Assembly: GCF_905147045.1 (NCBI RefSeq)
Contig: NC_065890.1
Location: forward strand, 1,054,001-1,118,000
DNA: 64,000 nucleotides
DNA from: Nymphalis io
Taxonomy: Eukaryota > Arthropoda > Insecta > Lepidoptera > Nymphalidae
Direction of reading: 5' to 3'
A model generated the notes under the pieces. That model was given only the letters and a program-made list of their open reading frames with translations. It did no database searches and was not told where the DNA came from. A program made the position numbers and the translations under genes. Shown here piece after piece: positions 36,161 to 46,853 of this stretch (position 1 is its first letter; the number at the start of each line of letters is the position of its first letter).

Positions 36161-36885
36161 GTATTCTATATAAAATATAATTTTAACTTCAAGAATACCG
36201 GTACAAATCGAGTATTTTTTCTTATATTTTATATGTTACCTAGTTACTTTTGAGTCATGATAATAATATTATAATATAAAACACACACTTAGCTGTTGTT
36301 ACAAATTTTAATTACAAATAAATGTAATTTATAAAAATAGTTTTTAGATAACATATATTTTAAATGTGCTGTGTTGTAATTTTTTACCTATGCGCTTATA
36401 CATAAAACAAAAAACTATTTGTTTTTGTGTTTAATAAATTATTAAATACATTGATCATAAATATTAAATGAAAAATAAAACTTATATTTAAAACAAAAGA
36501 GATCAAGAAATACAACCAAACGCCTGATGATTATATAATAGCAATATTTTAGTCATGCTAAAGAGCTATTTTTATAGTTACGTAAACACTTTTATTGCTT
36601 ACAATTTTATAACAAGGAAACAATTATGAAAAATAAACATAATTTAATTCTAAAAACTAATCGGTTTATTTAATTATATTATTAAAATATTTTCATCCAT
36701 GGCAAATTAAATTCAATATCACTTTCACTTCATCACGTGACTTTCACTTTACTGTAATGTAACACGAATATGTATTTGTATTAGCTACTTCTATAATACG
36801 AAGTCTATATCAGCTTAAATAAATAAATAAATATTTTTAAGCGCTGTAAATGCATTATACAAATAAATTAACTATTTATAATTTA
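36161..36885. other. AT-rich DNA including the 3' UTR of the Q-rich gene
   Basis: No exon seen. TTTATT motifs (AATAAA on the minus strand) are frequent because of base composition, so no poly(A) site is chosen. Confidence 0.4.
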
Positions 36886-37768
36886 TTAAGAGGTTTCTTC
36901 TTTTTTTTCACTTTTTTCAGTTACTGGACTATCAGCTAAAACATCATGAGATGGTTGAGGCTTGGTCCAAGCTTGGCAAACACATGTTGGTCCTTGTCCA
37001 TTGCCACTGCCTGACTGACCACCGGATACCAGGAAACCTTGACTGAACTGGCCGGATCCGCCACTACCTGGCACTTGTGTTTGACCCGATTGTCCCTGGA
37101 AGCTGGTCGAACTTCCCTGGTATTGATTATTCGCTTGATTATGACCTGTATAATAACCAGACTGTGTGTTCTGGTACTGATTGTTAGGCTGACCGTATTG
37201 GTTAGGGTTTTGGTATACAACGTGGTATTGTCCCTGTTGGTTTTGTCCTTGGCTAAAACCTTGGCCGGTTCCAGCTGGATAGGCATGGTTATTATAATTA
37301 CCACCATCTTGCGGGAAATTACCGGCTTGATTGTAGCCGTTCTGGTAATTATATTGACCTTGGCCTTGCTGTGTGCCTTGGAATGGTTGTTGAGTTTGGA
37401 ATCCTTGATTCTGGAAATTTGATTGGCTGTTCCATTGCTGATATTGAGGGTATTGCTGATGATTGTACTGCTGGTTAGGAGGGTAGCTAGGCTGAGTGCC
37501 GGCGATTGGCTTGTTCTTGTGACTTTGGACGATATCGATCACTCCGCCAATAATCTTTTCTGGTATATGAAGACCTCCTGTTCGACCTTCCCTTATAGAC
37601 GACGAAGCAAACTCTGCAAGAGCCGCTAAGCACAGCAGCTGTAATGTGAAATAAAAGTTACTTAAGCTTATTTCCTTCTAACAAAGTCGAATTGTAAAAT
37701 ATTATTTTATTATTGGTTAAAAATTATATTTTACTTACAAGTACGCAAATTTTCTGGAGTCCGTTCAT
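36886..37768 (-). CDS. Secreted Gln/Asn/Gly/Tyr-rich low-complexity protein
   Basis: Two exons on the minus strand, 37739-37768 and 36886-37638, phase 0, with consensus donor (CTT|GTAAGTAA) and acceptor (TTACAG|CTG); 260 aa. The join makes a signal peptide (MNGLQKICVLLLCLAALAEF) that neither exon gives alone. A short conserved-looking segment follows (GLHIPEKIIGGVIDIVQ), then about 150 residues dominated by Gln, Asn, Gly, Tyr and Ser in imperfect repeats such as QNQGFQTQQPFQGTQQ. The C-terminus has a CVC pair and a charged Lys/Glu tail. Composition resembles prion-like or structural secreted proteins (silk, cuticle, egg coat), but I recognise no family. It has its own TATA box and lies about 1.7 kb upstream of gene B on the same strand. 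Opposite-strand hydrophobic frames across it are shadows. Confidence 0.8.
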
Positions 37769-37819
37769 ATTTTCTGTTTGAGGGCTCTTCACACAATTGC
37801 CGAAACTTTCCAAGGACAT

Positions 37820-37828
37820 CCTTTTATA
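37820..37828 (-). promoter_or_regulatory. TATA box of the Q-rich secreted protein gene
   Basis: TATAAAAGG on the minus strand, 52-60 bases upstream of the start codon. Given the usual 25-30 base spacing, transcription would begin near 37790-37797 with a 5' UTR of roughly 25 bases. A strong TATA box fits a tissue-specific, highly expressed gene. Confidence 0.7.
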
Positions 37829-38364
37829 TGAAACCCAGTGGCTAGCAGAACATATCAGTAATCATCAGGGCTGCCACAAATTTAATAAAAATTAAATATT
37901 TTTATTTATAAGAAAAATTTAAAACATTTTACTGATTACATAAACAATAAATCCAACTTATTCTTTATTATACAATGTTCATTATAACATAGCTATTTTT
38001 AATAAATAAATTATTAAAACAAAATATAAAAACCATTTTAAATTTAATATCGTCAAAATTTTACAATAGTCAAAATCGGAAAAAGTTAAGTATCTTAAGT
38101 TAAGAATAAAATTTAAAAAAATGCATTTAAATGTATGACCCAATTTTTTAAGTTAAGATTTTTTATTAATTTGACGCAGCCCTCATTACTTGCATGTCGT
38201 AATTTGTCTTCCGAGTGATCGAAGATCAGTGTACAAGGTTCCTCACCCTTGACGTTTTACCGCTATAATGACGCTTGACCGGTGCTGGCCCTTAGCGAAT
38301 ATCGATATCGAACGATTTTATTTGTATTTTTATTTATATGCAGACTGGGAAAAGCGGAATATGA
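37829..38364. other. Intergenic AT-rich DNA
   Basis: Nothing recognisable. Confidence 0.4.
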
Positions 38365-38460
38365 TAGTTGGTGGTCATCACAACCACATTGGCGCTGTTG
38401 GAAATGTTAACAATTACTTTCATCGCCAATGCCAAATCTTGGAAACGAAGAAGCAATAAT
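38365..38460 (-). repeat. Fragment of the ~270-bp poly(A) retroposon
   Basis: Contains 'gtggtcatcacaaccacatt', 'ggaaatgttaacaattactt' and catcgccaatgcc, matching the 3' half. Confidence 0.6.
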
Positions 38461-38639
38461 CCCTTGTCAAAATGATATTTAGACTTTTACAAGTACTTAT
38501 GAATCGTCAAGCGCTACGACCTACCATTACACTAGCGCTTAATTCTACAAATAAATTACTAACTACTAAGTCGCGCTGTTCATTTTAAACTTATTTTTGA
38601 AGTGAACAACTTAAAACGGATAAGGTTATAATAATACAG

Positions 38640-38920
38640 TACAGTAACAGTAACAGCCTGTAAATGTCCCACTGCTGGGCTAAGGCCTCCTCTCCCTTTT
38701 TTTTTTTTTGAGGAGAAGGTTTGGAGCTTATTCCACCACGCTGCTCCAGTGCGGGTTGGTAGAATACACATGTGGCAGAATTTCGACGAAATTAGACACA
38801 TGCAGGTTTCCTCACGATGTTTTCCTTCACCGAAAAGCACGAGATGAATTATAAACAGAAAATAAGCACATGTAAATTCAGAGGTGCTTGCCCGGGTTTG
38901 AACCCACGTTCATCGGTTAA
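38640..38920 (-). repeat. tRNA-derived SINE (Metulj-like), head-truncated
   Basis: Plus strand begins with agtaacagtaacagcctgta and ends at ttgaacccacgttcatcggt; the outermost part of the tRNA-like head is missing. Confidence 0.93.
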
Positions 38921-39144
38921 TTTATTTGACATTCATCATTTATTTGACAGAATTTTTGTCAAAAAGAATAATTATATTCTAGTTATCATTCATTTAGATA
39001 GAATATTCATAAAATAGAATAAAATATGACAATGGTGTCAGTGAAACGCCGTAACATTAAACTAAGTTAATAATATGCAAACATATCGATACTAATGTAA
39101 TATAGCTGAGGAGATTTTGGTTTGTTTTTTCTTAGAACGCGTTT

Positions 39145-39446
39145 TTTTTTATTAAATAGGTAGGCGAACGAGCGTAACGGCCACTTCATTGTAAATGGTC
39201 ACCATCGCCCATAGACATTGGCATTGTAAGAAATGTTAACCATCACTTACATCGCCAATGCGCCAGCAACCTTGGAAACTAAGATGTTATGTCCCTTGTG
39301 CCTATAATTGGCTGGCTGCAACACTGGCTCACTCACCCCTCAAACGGGAACTCAATAATAACAAGTACTGCTGTTTTGCGGTAGAATATCTGATGGGTGC
39401 GTCTGTGTAGGTACACCCAGACGAGCTTGCACAAACCTCTACCACC
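39145..39446 (-). repeat. ~270-bp poly(A) retroposon, full length
   Basis: Begins with a T-run and taggtaggcgaacgagcgta, ends gagcttgcacaaacctctac caccag. An extra 'ggctggctgcaa' interrupts the centre. Confidence 0.88.
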
Positions 39447-40174
39447 AGTAAAGTCTCTGGAAATCACCTAGTCAGATTTGAAGAATTATTTAAGCAATGA
39501 GTAGCCCAATTCTCGATGGAGATTATAGGCTATTTAACATCTCGCTACGACCCACGGGGTCGCGACCCGCGGACCAGCTAATCACTTAATAAGCCAAAGT
39601 TTGAATTAAATGTTATCATATGTAACGTTTCCGAATTAAACGATTTTTATCTTAAATTTGACTTTAAAAGCAAAGTACAATATTTTAAACTGTAAGTATA
39701 AGAAAAAGATTTGGGTTTTACTCCACCACGCTGCAACAATGCTTATGGCATATACATTTTTTTCAATCGTTTGCGGTTTAATTTTAAGCTTTCATTTCTA
39801 AATATCACCTGCGCCATTAATTTTATTAAAAAAAATTAATTGGATAATTAATCGATATTAATTTGAATCGATATTCGCCACCATAAACCCGCTAAGCCAC
39901 ATTAAGATTGACGCAGTCCGCTCGACACAGTACACGCGAAAGCATTAATTTTTCTTTTCTTTTTAAAAACTTATCACGGATCACCATCGAAGCACAATTT
40001 ATTATATTAACCCCGTTCCGCTTCAAGGAAGCTAAAGATTATACTTCATTATTTGAGATAAATTGATTGTAACGATAAAAGGATTCGCTTTTGACGTTGT
40101 TCTTGTTCGCGGTTCTTCAATATTATTTTAATTAAATTTTAGTTAATTACTTATAAAATTAAAATTAAGAACTA
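39447..40174. other. Intergenic DNA between the Q-rich gene and gene C
   Basis: No exon seen. A trace of the Metulj-like SINE (ccaccacgctgcaacaatgc) is at 39722. Confidence 0.4.
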
Positions 40175-40440
40175 GCCTGTAAATGTTTTATTCCTGGTTG
40201 AAGGCAAGTAATCCTGAAAAGTTAGCTGAATTTATATTTTACACCAGACACCGTTCGTAAATGATTACGGGTTCAAATCTGGGCAATTATTAAAGAAAAC
40301 ATTGCAACCTGACTGTGTCAAGTAAAATTCTGACCATTATCTTCACCACCCTGCAGTTGACCAGTGGTTGAATAAAATTAAAATTTCTTCTTAAGCGGAT
40401 AGGAAGCCTTAACTCAGCACTAAGTATATTGATAATCAAC
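40175..40440 (-). repeat. tRNA-derived SINE (Metulj-like), heavily decayed or rearranged
   Basis: Recognisable phrases are 'agcctgtaaatg', 'cgggttcaaatctgggca' and a rearranged 3' section. The order of the pieces does not match a single intact copy. Confidence 0.5.
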
Positions 40441-40569
40441 GTAACGCACTCAGACCTCAACGCAGGCGTTTTATCAATAAAATATTTCTAACAATCTTTT
40501 TATTATTTTAAAAAGGTAAACATGTTGTGAAACTAAAATTGGACATATTTTAGTTGCACGACATATTGC

Positions 40570-40675
40570 CTTTAGTTATGGCTCACTCACCATTTAACAC
40601 GGAACATAACAATACTAAGCATTAATGTTTGGCGGTAGAATTTGTCATGTTGTAGAGTAGGTGGTACCTACCCAT
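40570..40675 (-). repeat. Fragment of the ~270-bp poly(A) retroposon
   Basis: Contains 'ggctcactcaccatttaaca' and 'ggtggtacctacccatat'. Confidence 0.7.
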
Positions 40676-41052
40676 ATAAAAAAAATAAAAAAGTAAAATA
40701 ACTTGGTCTAAAAATATTATTGTTGAAAAGCATAAAACTTTATACACTGATGGCCGTGCTAGGTACCTATACCCAGTATTTGCTGGAGGTAATCGATAAA
40801 TATCTAGGACATTAGCGTCGTCGACGCGAATCGTAACTGGAAGTGACTGATGCATAAAAGATAAGGAAAACCCTCGAGTACTTTTTTGTAGACGACCAAT
40901 TTAATTATCTGAGTATTGCTATACACAAAAGCGATTGAAGTAACGATTTTTCTCTCTTAATGTTTAGCCGCATCTCCAAAACATTAACTGTAAATGTATG
41001 TTCGTAAAAACATAAACGATTAAGGTAAGTGATCAATGCTAGGAACAAACAT

Positions 41053-41355
41053 AACCGTAACAGCCTGTGAATGTCCCACAGCTGGGCTAAAGGCCTCCTC
41101 TCCTCTTTTTGAGGAGAAGGTTTGGAGCTTATTCCACCACGCTGCTCCAATGCGGGTTGGTAGAATTCACATGTGGCAGAATTTCAGTGAAATTAGACAC
41201 ATGCAGGTTTCCTCACGATGTTTTCCTTCACCGTAAAGCACGAGATGAATTATAATCACAAATTAAGCACATGAAAATTCAGTGGTGCTTGCACGGGTTT
41301 GAACCCACGATCAACGGTTAAGATTCACGCGTTCTTACCACAGGGCCAACTCGGC
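41053..41355 (-). repeat. tRNA-derived SINE (Metulj-like), young subfamily, with target-site duplication
   Basis: Full-length copy with the subfamily marks gggctaaaggcctcctctcc and accgtaaagcacgagatg. It is flanked by aacaaacataa at both ends (about 41044 and 41364). Confidence 0.95.
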
Positions 41356-41379
41356 TTTTTCGGCAACAAACATAAGCTG

Positions 41380-42519
41380 CTTACGAATGTTACCCGAATA
41401 CACAGGTTTAAAAATTACTTAGTTGGACAATGTATGTATGTACGCTTTCACAACTGGATCCCAGAAAACTTTCGAAATTATTCAATTGCAAAATTAAAAA
41501 AAAGCGTTAAGTAACGTTCGCGTTAAGGATTTAGGATATTATAAAACTAATGACTTATTAGATGGTAACACACCTTTAATATTTTTAGCATTTCTTAATT
41601 TTATTACCGTATTACTTTAAAGATCACGTATTTATTATTCTATCAATATTTTTTATTAAAAACGTAAGAATATGACATTGCTATACTAAAGATATCAGGA
41701 TCAAACAATCTCGTTAATTTCTCTGAAGTACTATTATCAAGACTATCATGGTGTAGCAAGTGAACGTAGGTGATAAAATTTGAATATTCATATATGATAT
41801 ATAAGTATTTTAAGTAACATCATAGAGTTATAACCTTCTTCATATTAATGAGAAAACCTTTTTATAAACATGTCTCCTTCGAAGGAGTAGTTTTGATTTT
41901 TATTTATACAAGCTAGTACCTCTGCACTATTGGTGGAATTTTTCTTGTGAAAATTTTAGTTTCCAGAATAGTCGTAACTACATCGAAGGAACAGCGAGTG
42001 ATGATGTCAGGCATTACATTGTTTTTATTCGTATTGCATGCGTTTGTGTTTTGTTTTGCAATTGTCAATTTTAGTATACTTAAATTGAAGCATTATAATG
42101 TATGCTATATTTTTCTAGGTATCTACTGAAGAACAACATAGTTTTCACTCATCATCATTAAACGATTCAAAAGTTGAAACCGAATAATCTTATATCAAAT
42201 GTGTCATCTATTTTGTACGTGACATTGACAGAATATTTTGCGCTCAAATAGCGTAGATACAAGCCAGAAAAGGAAAAAAAATGTACACACTCGCTCCTGT
42301 AGGACATTATTGTTTTTATATGTATAAAAAATAAATTTACGCCCCTAAAAGCAGTCGACTAACATATTTTATAACTAATCTTTCAATGTAGAAGATTATA
42401 TTGTTTCGATGTTTGACTTACAATCCCTACCAAACGGCAGAATGGATTAGCCGAAATACGTCACAAAGATACATTACGTCATCAAAAAGAATAAAGGATA
42501 GGTACTCTCTATATATAAT
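41380..42519. other. Intergenic AT-rich DNA
   Basis: No exon could be supported. A segment at 42013-42110 has a diverged partner at 43246-43400 (see findings). Confidence 0.4.
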
Positions 42520-42655
42520 GACAGACTGGCAACTGGGTTATCTGAAGGTAAGTGATCACCGTTGCCCATAGACGTTGGCACTAGAATAATATTACCATCT
42601 CTTACATCAATGCGCTACCAAAATTGAGAACTAATGTGTTATGTCCCTTGTGCTA
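42520..42655 (-). repeat. ~270-bp poly(A) retroposon, 3' part only
   Basis: Contains ggtaagtgatcaccgttgcc, 'catagacgttggca' and 'tgttatgtcccttgtgc'. Confidence 0.75.
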
Positions 42656-42744
42656 TTTGAAGTGATTGTACAATAAAGTATAAAATACAATAAATTTGTA
42701 TTCAATAGTCTAGAGAACGCACCAACGAGTTGCGTTTTTTTTTT

Positions 42745-43138
42745 TATATGCCCCGGGATGGCAAATGACTACTCCACCTGATGGTAAGTGGTAGTAGAGT
42801 CCAAACGCGACGACGGCCAGTACAGTCGGGAAGAATGTTCTGTACTAGCCGTCCCCGCCTTGCCGGCCCGCAAGATGCCTCTTCACGCCTCGTTTGAAGG
42901 AACCCGGGTTGTAAGAGGAGGGGAACACGTGAGCTGGTAAGGAATTCCATTTTTTGGTAGTGCGACAAAGAAAGGAGTTGCCAAATTTCTTTGTGCGCGA
43001 TGGAATTGATGTCACAGTTAGGCGGTGACATCGAGAACCAGCTCGCGTGGACTTAAGAAGGAAGGGGGGAGCAGGACAATCGCGGTTTGCGTTGACGACA
43101 ATCGTCAACGCAAACCGCGGCTGTAATAGTTCTGCCAT
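42745..43138 (-). mobile_element. 3' end of a jockey/CR1-like LINE
   Basis: On the minus strand two overlapping frames encode the typical C-terminus of a LINE ORF2: SIPSRTKKFGNSFLCRTTKK followed by WNSLPAHVFPSSYN and FKRGVKRHL. A stop and a short 3' UTR follow, ending in ccacttaccatcaggtggag and a tail that is T-rich on the plus strand (42729-42740). The copy is 5'-truncated, as is usual for LINEs, and ends next to a perfect hairpin at 43081-43119. Confidence 0.8.
43081..43119. repeat. Perfect 18-bp inverted repeat with 3-base loop
   Basis: Arms cgcggtttgcgttgacga (43081-43098) and tcgtcaacgcaaaccgcg (43102-43119) are exactly complementary, with caa between. It sits at the upstream border of the LINE fragment. 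Confidence 0.97.
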
Positions 43139-43139
43139 A

Positions 43140-44744
43140 ATAAGAGGTCATATGAATAAAGTAAACGCCGTGTACGTCAATAGAGTTCCTTAGGTATTAC
43201 AATAATAAATTAAATATACTTTATTCTTACACCTTTTAACTTACAAAGATAAACGTTTGTTTTTATTCGTATTGCATGCGTTTGAGTTTTATTTTGCGAT
43301 TGTGTTAATTGTTTTTTGTTTTTGGCAAGTGTATAAAAGTTTTTGAAATGTTTACTAAAATTGAAACAAGCATTGTAATGAACGTTAGCTAGTTTATAAT
43401 CTATAATCCTAAATGAGGAGACATTTTTTCTGAGCCTAACTGAAAAATCTACTAAAATAATATACATAAAACTTATACCAGAAGAAACTGCTTCAGAGCT
43501 TTAGTATACATATAATATTCACCCGCTTTAAAAGACTTATATTGACTACTGTCTTAACAAGCTTGATATTCATGTTCTTGTTAAAAATAAAACATAAACA
43601 AGCTTTTGTAATACATAATTTCATATAAATCTCAACGAAATACAAACAAAACAAATCATAAAACTAATTACTGTACAAATCAAGATCGCATGACCCTATT
43701 TTTAGCCGTCTTAATAAAACAAGCTTATCAATTTGACCTTATTTTTTGTGCGTATGTTTCTCAATATTTTCACTGATTTATAATTGTAAGGCGATTTTTA
43801 AATTACTTTTAAAAATAAATAGGATATAATTAATAATTACTCCGAAGTAAATTTGATGAAAAAAAACTCTACGTAAAGAACTTTGAATTAATTACATTAA
43901 AAAAACTTACTTACTAGCAAAACCCACAATTTCGCGTGTGGAATTATCTGACGAAAATCCTTCAAATTTCTAACATTTTAATTACATAATGCGTATTCGA
44001 ATTATAAAATTTAAATGATAAGGTAGCAGCGGAAGGCTAAATTAAAAAAAAATAGTAGGTTGGTTTGGTTTTGGTAACTCGCAAATAACTTAAAAAGAGG
44101 CAGTTACTTTATTTATTTGTTTTAAACGGTTACCTGCTGTGACTTCTTTATTTTATATTATTATTTATATTTCTTTATATTACAACATTTTTAAGTATAT
44201 CACTGGGCACAATTACCTTTAATTTAGAATGGGTAGATCATAGAATAAAATCAAGAGTAATAATAAGACCTAATTTAAACTTGGACGGGAATCCTAATCT
44301 TCTAACTACGGAACCATGAATACTAAATATATATCAGACTTGATGACGCAGTGGACCCTCGGCTGACCTCCGCTACGGATCACTACATCCATTCACTCAG
44401 TTTAACTAATGTCTACATACGTATAAAACATACAAATCGCTTAATCGAACTATATTACTGGGCCAACAAAAGTATAATAGAAATTATACATTATATATTT
44501 ATAACATTCAACAATAAACTGTGAAAATATAGTAGTTTCTTGTAAATAAATATATATATAGAAATATACATATAATCATTTTTAAAAATGTAATATTTTT
44601 TTAATTTGCTTTAGAGGCTAAAAAATAAATTTATATAAATGTAAAGTTTATGTATTATTGTAAATGAAACACTTTTTTTATGAGAAATGAAATTATTTAA
44701 ACCCTAACTTGAATATTTAAATGTAAAAAAAAAAACTATCGGCT
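43140..44744. other. Intergenic AT-rich DNA upstream of gene C
   Basis: No exon seen. It includes the partner of the local duplication (43246-43400). Confidence 0.4.
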
Positions 44745-44875
44745 TATAAATATTCCACTGGTGTTTGGAAATTATCGACCACGCTGCCGGTATACGAGTT
44801 GATGGATAAATATTACGGAATTGATTCAACATGGAGGTTTCCTTGCGATGTTTTCCTTCACAAAATAAAAACACG
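44745..44875 (-). repeat. Metulj-like SINE fragment
   Basis: Shows 'ccacgctgccggtatacgag', 'tggaggtttccttgcgatgt' and 'tttccttcac'. Confidence 0.6.
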
Positions 44876-45499
44876 AAAAATCTACAATCTTCAGACAGTT
44901 GAGCAACAATCTTTCTCTTTTATATACATTACATACATATGGCACCTTATTTGTTATTTGTGAAAACCCTGTCTATAACATTTTTTAAACATGGGCTTTC
45001 ATTGTACCAGGATACAATTAACAAAAAGACATGATACGGGTGTCTTGGCTGATCATGAAGTATCTGCAAACGAAGAATGAAACATTTGTTCCAAAGGTCA
45101 GTGGTGATTGTCGATGGAAGAAACGGTTCATATTTCTTACAGTGCCAATGCCGATGGGCGATGTTGACCCATGTGATTTCCGATTTGCTTTCATCAAATA
45201 TGTACATATATGTATATAGCATTCTACATTTACTTTTTAGAACATAAGTAATATATATTTTCACTCTTATATTAGCTGTATTGGAATTCCTATTGAAGTC
45301 AGTTCTGTTAAAGGGTAACAACAAGACACTTATGATGCATTAAGAGAAACATTCAATGATTAAAGAATTTTCAATTATATCTTAAGTCGTCACTGATTCA
45401 AATAAGGAAATTAATGGCAAGGTGACAAATAAATGAAACTAAATTTGCGGGGGAGAGCATAGAACGGTCTCATGCATCAAGACACCAAAAATTCTCCAA

Positions 45500-45605
45500 C
45501 TATTGGGCTTTCTTTTTGAAGCTTGGAGATTATTTCGACACGCTGCTCTAATGCGGGTCGGTGGATACACATGTGGCAGAATTTTATTCAAATTAGATAC
45601 ACTTG
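45500..45605 (-). repeat. Metulj-like SINE fragment
   Basis: Contains cacgctgctctaatgcgggt and 'acacatgtggcagaatttt'. Confidence 0.75.
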
Positions 45606-46109
45606 GTGTTAGGGCTTAGTACAAGCCCTTCTGAATAGGTGCCATTACACAAGCATAGTAGGTCTTTTGTGTGATGTATACGCTTTTATAATAGGGTCCA
45701 AGAAAACGTTTAAAAAATATTGAATATTTTGAAAATTTTAAATGTATCGTTATGAAAAATTTTAGTCCTAAAGGATATTACGAAACCAATGACATTTAAG
45801 ATGAATGAACATCTTAGGAATGAAACGATCGCCTCCAGGTCAACTCCAAATTAAAAAATATAATGTTATTATTGTATAATTGTAAAATTTGATATAAATA
45901 ATCCCGGTTATTTGCTGTCGCCGGTTCTTCTCAGGTCTGAGTTGTTTATTTCCGAACCTTTGGTAGATTGCGCATCTATATTTAATAAAGATTTTTGACT
46001 TTTCGTTTCAATTCCAACTTTTTTTGATTAATTTGTAATCTACGAGTATACCATCTAATATTTAATTTTTGTATATTTTAAACAAATTTGCCGTTATTGT
46101 CATCAACAT
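45606..46109. other. AT-rich DNA
   Basis: Nothing recognisable. Confidence 0.4.
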
Positions 46110-46325
46110 GGTAGGGAATTGGCAAGCCCGTCTTAGTACCACCCACTCATTAGATATTCTACCGCTTAATAGTAATACATATTATGGTTGCATTCCAATT
46201 TTAAGGGCGAATGAGCCAGTGTAACAACTGTTCATAAGCTTAGAAGTTACGTAAGGAATGATTAATATTTATTACATTGCTGATCTCTATGGGCGGTGGT
46301 GACCACTTACCGTCCACTTAACTAT
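46110..46325 (+). repeat. ~270-bp poly(A) retroposon, diverged, native plus orientation
   Basis: Begins ggtagggaattggcaagcc, contains taccacccactcattagata and ends ggtgaccacttaccgtccac. Confidence 0.75.
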
Positions 46326-46549
46326 AACATAAAAAATTAAGTTACCATAAAATCATTATGTCACACTTTGTAAAGTAAAATACATTATGTTTGTGGAAGT
46401 AAAATACCGGCAGACGTCTAAGTATTTTCAGTAATATATTCTGAGTGACGAATATGGATAGGATGTCTAACTTTCGCAAAAATTAAACCAATTTAGTAAT
46501 AAGAACATTAAGTTAAATTGTAACAAGTTAACTTATGTAACGGATGATT

Positions 46550-46648
46550 CACTAAGGTTGAACACCGTCCCATTATCCTGTGACGGCGTGTGCGAGCGCA
46601 GTCGCTTCTCATTGCACTCACGCGCCGCTCAGCGTAAAATTTCAAAAC
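46550..46648 (+). other. Probable non-coding first exon of gene C
   Basis: A GC-rich stretch in AT-rich surroundings that ends in a consensus donor (ACTG|GTGAGT at 46648/46649). The next acceptor is ttccaaacag at 46820-46829, so the coding exon begins at 46830. The 5' boundary is not visible. Confidence 0.5.
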
Positions 46649-46853
46649 TGGTGAGTATAATTTGTTACCACGACCTTTTAATGCGGTAGGGTTTATATAA
46701 TTACAAGTTTTATATTGCAATTACGTTGATTTCAAATTGATCGATTTATACATCTGATTATTCTTGTTCCAATTTTAGAGAAGTAAGATCATCATCAATT
46801 TATATTTAATGGTATATTTTTCCAAACAGGACAAGTTCAAGCATTCAACAAAT

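Noticed and set aside
37039..37629. Two plus-strand hydrophobic, Leu/Val-rich open frames resembling membrane proteins
   Set aside because: They are antisense to the Q-rich gene; CAA/CAG codons read backwards as TTG/CTG give leucine.
46809..46853. Upstream in-frame start of gene C at 46809
   Set aside because: A good acceptor (tttccaaacag, ending 46829) lies between the two ATGs, so the upstream one is intronic.
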